Shown here piece by piece: positions 23,400 through 26,903 of a DNA stretch of 26,903 nucleotides. This stretch comes from CAYSNP01 sp964432485 (GTDB lineage Bacteria; Bacillota; Clostridia; Christensenellales; DTU072). Where the stretch lies: assembly GCA_964432485.1 (NCBI GenBank), contig CAYSNP010000023.1, positions 1-26,903 of the forward strand, read 5' to 3'. The first letter of the stretch is position 1. Each line of letters starts with the position of its first letter. The notes beneath the pieces were generated by a model. That model saw nothing but the letters and a program-made list of their open reading frames with translations. It did not search any database and had not been told where the DNA came from. Made by a program: the position numbers and the translations under genes.

Positions 23400-23429
23400 A
23401 TAATATCATTTACGGAATACCCTTGTCAA
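23400..23429 (-). promoter_or_regulatory. Main promoter of the ribosomal supercluster
   Basis: On the minus strand a perfect TTGACA (23424-23429) is followed after 18 nt by TATTAT (23400-23405), which is preceded by TGA, giving an extended -10. The start point would be close to 23393. Confidence 0.75.
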
Positions 23430-23473
23430 ACATTTTTTTGCTAAATTTTAATAAAATCCCTCTATAAATAAGA

Positions 23474-23503
23474 AAAGGCACAATATACTGTGCCTTAATC
23501 TCT
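23474..23503 (-). terminator. Intrinsic terminator of the AmaP-like/DUF1858 unit
   Basis: AAGGCACA and TGTGCCTT form a perfect 8-bp stem around a 6-nt loop (23475-23496). On the minus strand it is followed by TTTTC, whereas no T-run follows on plus, so it serves the DUF1858 transcript. It isolates that unit from the S10 promoter 45 nt further on. Confidence 0.8.
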
Positions 23504-23560
23504 ATTCCTATGCAATTTTATAGAAAATTGCTAAGGTTTCCCCCCTTTTTGCCGATACAG

Positions 23561-23761
23561 CTACTTATCTGCATCTTCTAAGGCTGCTATTATTAAGTCT
23601 ACATCTACACCGTGTACTTCTGCCGCCTCTGCAATAGTTTCACCTGATGCCAGCGCACAGCCTAAGCAATGCATACCAAAGTTATATAGCACTTCTGCTT
23701 TGGCTTCCACATTGCCGCCTTTTAGTACTTCCGATATTGTCATATCTTTAGAAAAAGCCAT
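23561..23761 (-). CDS. DUF1858 redox-disulfide domain protein
   Basis: A 66-residue protein consisting of a single DUF1858 domain, a family often described as hybrid-cluster-protein-associated redox disulfide domain. MTISEVLKGGNVEAKAEVLYNFGMHCLGC and AEAAEVHGVDVDLIIAALE match the family; Cys32 and Cys35 form the CxxC. It is cytoplasmic. The biochemical role is not settled in the family; thiol-disulfide exchange is inferred from the motif. GGAGG is near the ATG, 20 nt after the AmaP-like gene, with which it shares the promoter at 24714-24742 and the terminator at 23474-23503. Confidence 0.9.
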   Translation of the reverse strand: MAFSKDMTISEVLKGGNVEAKAEVLYNFGMHCLGCALASGETIAEAAEVHGVDVDLIIAALEDADK

Positions 23762-23781
23762 GTTATACCTCCAAAAGTAGT

Positions 23782-24684
23782 TTATTCTTTTTTATCTTTA
23801 GCAGCTTTAGTATTGGAATCAGGGCCTAAGTCTTTTTCGTCCGCTACGGGCTCTTCCTCTATATCTGTAGTTATGCTGCCGACTTCCCCTTCCTCTATTG
23901 CACCGTCCAGTTCGTCTTTAATATCATTTAACGCTTCAGGTTCAGCAGCCTCGGGGACAGCTTGCGCTTGTTCGCTCTCTTCTTGATCCGCAATCTCTTC
24001 CGCTTGCTCCGTATCCTCTAACTCTGCAAAATCGTCAATAACTTCGCTGGCAGCCTCTTGTGCTTGTTCCGCTTGCTCCTCAATTAGCTTGCGCTCTCTT
24101 TCTTTAGCTGCTTTGGCCGCTCTATCCTCTTGAATTTGGCGCGCTTGTTTTTCTACTTCGCCCAGGTTAGCACGGTAATTTGTTTTTAGAGCGGTTACCT
24201 TAAAGTCAATAGAATTGAATTCTATCTCTAGTATATTACTAAATTCGTCTATTAACAAACAGCGAAATTTGTCGACTGCATGCTCCACTTGGTCTTCTTT
24301 AATCTTTACCGCAATCCTCATCCTTAAACCGTTGTTTTCTTCTAAGAACAGCGCAGTTTTAGTCACCTTAATATTGCCTAGCTGTTTAGCCGAGCGCCTT
24401 ACAATCTTCTTTACAACATTAATGCCTGCTTTGGTAGAGCTGGATTTGTCCGAAAAAAGCAGTACAGCCGCAAGCGTGTCTCTGTCTATAAATGCATTGG
24501 TAATAATAAAGCCAACCAGCACTATGTTTATAGCACCTAATACTGATAGCAATGTAACCAGCACTTGATTGTCAAGCTGCCCAACATCTATCTTCTTATA
24601 TATAACCAATCCTATCAATACAAGAAACAGTATATTAAGAGTACCTGTTGCAATAGCCAGAAACTTTTCAAAACTCTTTTTCAT
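23782..24684 (-). CDS. AmaP-like Asp23-family membrane protein with acidic tail
   Basis: A 300-residue protein. Two hydrophobic helices (about 8-29 and 41-63) with a short outside loop are followed by an Asp23/DUF322-like domain (about 85-170; ...IKVTKTALFLEENNGLRMRIAVKIKE). Next comes a charged coiled-coil stretch (175-215), and finally about 85 residues dominated by Glu, Asp and Ala. This is the layout of the alkaline shock response membrane anchor AmaP, which in Staphylococcus tethers Asp23 to the membrane. AmaP proteins are usually under 200 residues; the acidic tail is extra. No asp23 gene is in the window. AGGAGG lies just before the ATG. Assignment is by architecture, so moderately sure. 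Confidence 0.75.
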   Translation of the reverse strand: MKKSFEKFLAIATGTLNILFLVLIGLVIYKKIDVGQLDNQVLVTLLSVLGAINIVLVGFIITNAFIDRDTLAAVLLFSDKSSSTKAGINVVKKIVRRSAKQLGNIKVTKTALFLEENNGLRMRIAVKIKEDQVEHAVDKFRCLLIDEFSNILEIEFNSIDFKVTALKTNYRANLGEVEKQARQIQEDRAAKAAKERERKLIEEQAEQAQEAASEVIDDFAELEDTEQAEEIADQEESEQAQAVPEAAEPEALNDIKDELDGAIEEGEVGSITTDIEEEPVADEKDLGPDSNTKAAKDKKE

Positions 24685-24713
24685 AACTAGCCTCCTATTT
24701 ATTATATATAGCT

Positions 24714-24742
24714 ATTTTATCACTAAATTATCTTTTTATCAA
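24714..24742 (-). promoter_or_regulatory. Promoter of the AmaP-like/DUF1858 unit
   Basis: On the minus strand TTGATA (24737-24742), a 17-nt spacer and TAAAAT (24714-24719) are visible, the latter preceded by TGA as an extended -10. The predicted start point is about 25 nt before the ATG. Confidence 0.65.
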
Positions 24743-24780
24743 TCACTTTTTCCATATTTTTCAAATGGCAATGCTTCCTT

Positions 24781-24984
24781 CGTCTTTGCGAGGCACAATA
24801 GTGCCGAAGCAATCCAGGGCAATTATACACGCTGAAGCGTGATGAAATGCGCTTGCTACTGCAAGCGGTGAAATACATTTACTTTGTAAATGGTGAAATA
24901 CACTTGCTATTGCAAGTGATTAAGGTGAGGCTTTGGGGTTAGGCTACGAGGGACTGGATTGCTTCGCTATCGCTCGCAAAGACG
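24781..24984. repeat. Inverted-repeat-bounded palindrome element
   Basis: The left end is CGTCTTTGCGAG, then hairpin GGCAC-AATA-GTGCC, then GAAGCAATCCAG (24781-24817). The right end is the reverse complement of the same two 12-mers with a different 6-7 nt filler (24954-24984). Between them lies the first copy of the 121-bp hairpin array. The two ends could pair to make one large stem. No transposase, and no clear target duplication, is visible. The layout is like a MITE or a BIME-type mosaic. Confidence 0.8.
24807..24927. repeat. 121-bp direct repeat, copy 1 (hairpin array)
   Basis: Identical over all 121 bases to 25098-25218. Contains four perfect hairpins: CACGC/GCGTG (24828-24841), CGCTTGC/GCAAGCG (24850-24867), CATTTAC/GTAAATG (24876-24892) and CACTTGC/GCAAGTG (24901-24918). 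Exactly 8-nt linkers of type RTGAAATR separate them. Confidence 0.95.
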
Positions 24985-25019
24985 GATTACAAAGTCATTG
25001 CGCGAGGCGACGCGTTAAG

Positions 25020-25056
25020 CTGACTTGCCAATGGCAAGTCAGTAGTGGGAGCCCAC
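25020..25056. repeat. Two tandem hairpins between the direct repeats
   Basis: CTGACTTGCC-AAT-GGCAAGTCAG (25020-25042) is a perfect 10-bp stem with a 3-nt loop. It is followed 2 nt later by GTGGG-AG-CCCAC (25045-25056). A third, imperfect, palindrome around AATGC-GGGA-GCATT follows at 25062-25075. They belong to the same mosaic. Confidence 0.85.
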
Positions 25057-25064
25057 GAGCAAAT

Positions 25065-25093
25065 GCGGGAGCATTGCGAGGGTATAAATAAGC
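25065..25093. repeat. 29-bp repeat, inverted copy at the window end
   Basis: The stretch starting GCGGGAGCATTGCGAGGG is the exact reverse complement of 26875-26903. The pair brackets the DUF7662-like gene and the glycerate kinase. The match may extend beyond the window. Confidence 0.9.
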
Positions 25094-25097
25094 GACA

Positions 25098-25236
25098 AAG
25101 CAATCCAGGGCAATTATACACGCTGAAGCGTGATGAAATGCGCTTGCTACTGCAAGCGGTGAAATACATTTACTTTGTAAATGGTGAAATACACTTGCTA
25201 TTGCAAGTGATTAAGGTGCATTTGCGCCCGCAAATG
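25098..25236. repeat. 121-bp direct repeat, copy 2, plus a fifth hairpin
   Basis: Bases 25098-25218 equal copy 1 exactly. Directly after comes a fifth unit, CATTTGC-GCCC-GCAAATG (25219-25236), with the same 7-bp stem size but different stem bases. An open frame through here on plus (25045-25242) has no ribosome binding site and is only translated repeat. Confidence 0.9.
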
Positions 25237-25257
25237 ATATAAAATAAGAAGCATATT

Positions 25258-25461
25258 CTAAATCTTATTAAAAATAACAGGCTTATCTTTTAGCGAAATT
25301 TTCCCTACTTCGTAACCGTAGGCGGAAGCCTCTTTTTTGTAATTCAAAAAAGAGTGGTCTATAGGGAAGCCAAGTACACCTTGTATATCGTCAAAAGTCA
25401 TTTTTAGCTTTTTGCTCCCATTTTCTTTTATATGCTCCCATAAGGGATTATATTTACTCAT
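25258..25461 (-). CDS. Small DUF7662-like protein of unknown function
   Basis: A 67-residue protein. KYNPLWEHIKENGSKKLKMTFDDIQGVLGFPIDHSFLNYKKE (3-44) resembles the small DUF7662-type domain (pattern Y-x-P-L-W-E-x-I ... L-T-F-x-x-I-x-x-x-L-G-x-P); I recall this only as a family of uncharacterised proteins. It is soluble, with no signal peptide. GGAGGAAG lies 4-10 nt before the ATG, and a convincing promoter lies 40 nt further up. It is transcribed alone, away from the glycerate kinase, and its 3' end runs into the hairpin array. Confidence 0.8.
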   Translation of the reverse strand: MSKYNPLWEHIKENGSKKLKMTFDDIQGVLGFPIDHSFLNYKKEASAYGYEVGKISLKDKPVIFNKI

Positions 25462-25498
25462 TTGCTTCCTCCTTGCGAGCTTACCTTTTAGTTTGATT

Positions 25499-25527
25499 AT
25501 TGTATCATTAAAATATAATTAAATCAA
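25499..25527 (-). promoter_or_regulatory. Promoter of the DUF7662-like gene
   Basis: On the minus strand TTGATT (25522-25527), a 17-nt spacer and TACAAT (25499-25504) are visible, the last preceded by TGA as an extended -10. The predicted leader is about 30 nt. Confidence 0.6.
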
Positions 25528-25595
25528 TTTAGCGGGGATGCGCACATAAACGAAATATTTCTGAACCGATTTAAGAAGCGGTTATTATGCTGCCA

Positions 25596-25624
25596 TTGAC
25601 AAATTTTGGCGGTAAAGGTATAAT
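25596..25624 (+). promoter_or_regulatory. Consensus promoter of glycerate kinase
   Basis: A perfect TTGACA (25596-25601), 17-nt spacer and perfect TATAAT (25619-25624). The start point would be near 25631, about 20 nt before the ATG. AACCG/CGGTT (25564-25568, 25579-25583) just upstream is a weak inverted repeat that might bind a regulator. Confidence 0.85.
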
Positions 25625-25650
25625 TTAAGGTAAACTGGGAGGATACAAGT

Positions 25651-26763
25651 ATGGCAAAAATAATATTAATGCCTGATTCCTTCAAAGGGAGCCTTACCCA
25701 ATTTCAATTTATAGAGATTGCTTCTTCTGTTATTGCCGTCAAGAATCCTGGCGCAGAAGTTATTGTTATACCTATGGCAGATGGTGGAGAGGGGACTGTA
25801 GATTGCTTTTTAGCCGCAGTAGAGGGGACTAAAAGAGAGCTAGAGGTAACTTACTCCAATTTTGAAAAAAGAGCGGCTTATTGGGGGGACTTTGGGGACT
25901 TTGCAGTAATGGAAGCGGCTAGCGCTTGCGGCCTTGCCGCTACTAAGTTAAAGAATCCTATGGTCACTACTACCTATGGTATGGGCGAGATGATTATAGA
26001 TATAGTCAAGCACGGTATCACCAATATTATAATAGGTTTGGGCGGCAGCAGCACCAATGATATGGGTACAGGTATGGCGGCGGCGCTAGGGGCAAAGTTT
26101 TATAAAAAGGATGGCAGTACCTTTATACCTACAGGAGGCAACCTTTCGGAAATTACAGCAATAGATACCTCTCTTGCAGATACATTGCTAAAAGGAGTAA
26201 AGATAACTGCTATGTGCGATGTAACCAATCCTTTATATGGCGATTTAGGAGCAGCGCAAGTTTATTCCCGCCAAAAGGGCGCCAGCGAAATGGAAGTGCT
26301 GTTTTTAGATGCCAATCTAAGGTATATGGCGAGCTTAATAGAGGATGGGGAGCGTATTGCCGCTATTCCGGGTTCAGGAGCGGCAGGAGGACTGGGCGCG
26401 GGCGTGATTGCTTTTTTAGGCGGACAGCTAAAGAGCGGCATAGATTTATTGTTGGACGCATCCAGCTTTGATGTCCACGCTAAAGATGCGGACTACATTA
26501 TTACCGGCGAAGGCAAGCTGGACTCCCAAAGCGTACAAGGCAAGGTGGTAGCGGGCATAGGTGCAAGGGCAGGCAAGTATGGCAAAAAGATAATTGTATT
26601 TTGCGGCAGATGCGACCTAACCCAAAAAGAAATAGAAGAGCTGAATATAGCCGAGATTGTAGAAATTACTCCCCGTGGCATAGAAATCAATACCGCACTA
26701 GAAGGTGCAAAAAAATACTTACGTCTTGCAATAGAAAGTTTCTTTAATTTGCACTATATATAA
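25651..26763 (+). CDS. Glycerate kinase (GlxK/GarK family)
   Basis: A 370-residue cytoplasmic kinase that phosphorylates D-glycerate with ATP, normally to 2-phosphoglycerate, feeding glycolysis. Family signatures are MPDSFKGSLTQFQF at residues 7-20, MADGGEGTVD near 42-51, IGLGGSSTNDMGTGMAAALG near 128-147, AMCDVTNPLYG near 187-197, GSGAAGGLGAG near 247-257 and ITGEGKLDSQS near 284-294. Length is normal (about 370-380). GGGAGG precedes the ATG by about 8 nt, under a consensus promoter. It is probably monocistronic: palindromic repeats begin 24 nt after its stop. No other glycerate or glyoxylate gene is in the window. Confidence 0.96.
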   Translation: MAKIILMPDSFKGSLTQFQFIEIASSVIAVKNPGAEVIVIPMADGGEGTVDCFLAAVEGTKRELEVTYSNFEKRAAYWGDFGDFAVMEAASACGLAATKLKNPMVTTTYGMGEMIIDIVKHGITNIIIGLGGSSTNDMGTGMAAALGAKFYKKDGSTFIPTGGNLSEITAIDTSLADTLLKGVKITAMCDVTNPLYGDLGAAQVYSRQKGASEMEVLFLDANLRYMASLIEDGERIAAIPGSGAAGGLGAGVIAFLGGQLKSGIDLLLDASSFDVHAKDADYIITGEGKLDSQSVQGKVVAGIGARAGKYGKKIIVFCGRCDLTQKEIEELNIAEIVEITPRGIEINTALEGAKKYLRLAIESFFNLHYI

Positions 26764-26786
26764 TTTAATTAGTTTAGTTCGGGCAA

Positions 26787-26903
26787 GGCTTTGTAAGCCC
26801 TAGATTGCTTCGTCGCTTTCGCTTCTCGCAAAGACGATGGAGGGTATAAGCTGTGCTAGCGTAAGCTCTGGATTGCTTATTTATACCCTCGCAATGCTCC
26901 CGC
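26787..26903. repeat. Palindromic repeat cluster downstream of glycerate kinase
   Basis: Contains GGCTT-TGT-AAGCC (26787-26799), then CTAGATTGCTTCG ... CTCGCAAAGACG (26800-26836), a reverse-oriented copy of the element end seen at 24954-24984. AGGGTATAA (26841-26849) pairs with TTATACCCT (26881-26889). CTGGATTGCTT occurs at 26868-26878, and the last 29 bases are the inverted copy of 25065-25093. The cluster continues past the window edge. No T-run follows the hairpins, so it is not a classic terminator. Confidence 0.85.

Noticed and set aside
24807..25236. CRISPR array
   Set aside because: Units of 25-26 bp have palindromic, variable stems and 8-nt fixed linkers, the reverse of constant repeats with unique 30-nt spacers; no cas gene is present.
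25045..25242. 65-residue open frame on plus through the hairpin array
   Set aside because: GTG start without ribosome binding site; its codons are the linkers and stems of the repeat, and the stem covariation shows selection on structure rather than peptide.
26787..26799. Terminator of glycerate kinase
   Set aside because: GGCTT/AAGCC stem is clear but no T-run follows; it fits better as part of the palindromic repeat cluster.

Overview
The window reads as a chromosomal segment of a low-to-moderate-GC Gram-positive bacterium, most likely an uncultured Clostridia-type member of Bacillota. The evidence is strong AGGAGG-type ribosome binding sites, zinc-binding forms of S4 and S14, a KOW protein between map and infA, an Asp23/AmaP-type membrane protein, and a DUF1858 redox-disulfide protein. 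The exact taxon cannot be fixed from the sequence alone.

Layout. (1) 1-900: an AT-rich two-gene module on the plus strand, a 71-residue charged helical protein followed 3 nt later by an ADP-ribosyltransferase-like protein; it has the shape of a toxin-antitoxin pair. (2) 968-7215: a sugar island with a GH38 alpha-mannosidase and a GPH-family sugar symporter on plus, facing a GmhA-like SIS isomerase and a ROK sugar kinase on minus. Together these would import mannosides, trim them and phosphorylate the sugar. (3) 7371-23429: one long minus-strand ribosomal supercluster, read from high to low coordinates: S10-L3-L4-L23-L2-S19-L22-S3-L16-L29-S17-L14-L24-L5-S14-S8-L6-L18-S5-L30-L15-SecY-Adk-Map-KOW-IF1-L36-S13-S11-S4-RpoA-L17. 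It has an extended -10 promoter before S10, a second promoter and structured leader before S13, and an intrinsic terminator after L17. (4) 23474-24742: a minus-strand AmaP-like/DUF1858 transcription unit with its own promoter and terminator. (5) 24781-25236: a dense mosaic of short palindromes, including a perfect 121-bp direct repeat made of regularly spaced hairpins whose stems vary by compensatory changes. (6) 25258-26763: a small DUF7662-like gene (minus) and a glycerate kinase (plus) sharing a divergent promoter region. (7) 26787-26903: more of the palindromic repeat family, in inverted orientation, running off the window end.

The ribosomal cluster is orthodox in order. Its oddities are an L24 with a roughly 110-residue acidic repetitive tail, a long L17, and a CxC rather than CxxC zinc pair in adenylate kinase. 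The most unusual material is the palindrome mosaic at 24.8-25.2 kb, whose copies sit at the 3' ends of transcription units, and the ART-like two-gene module at the left end.
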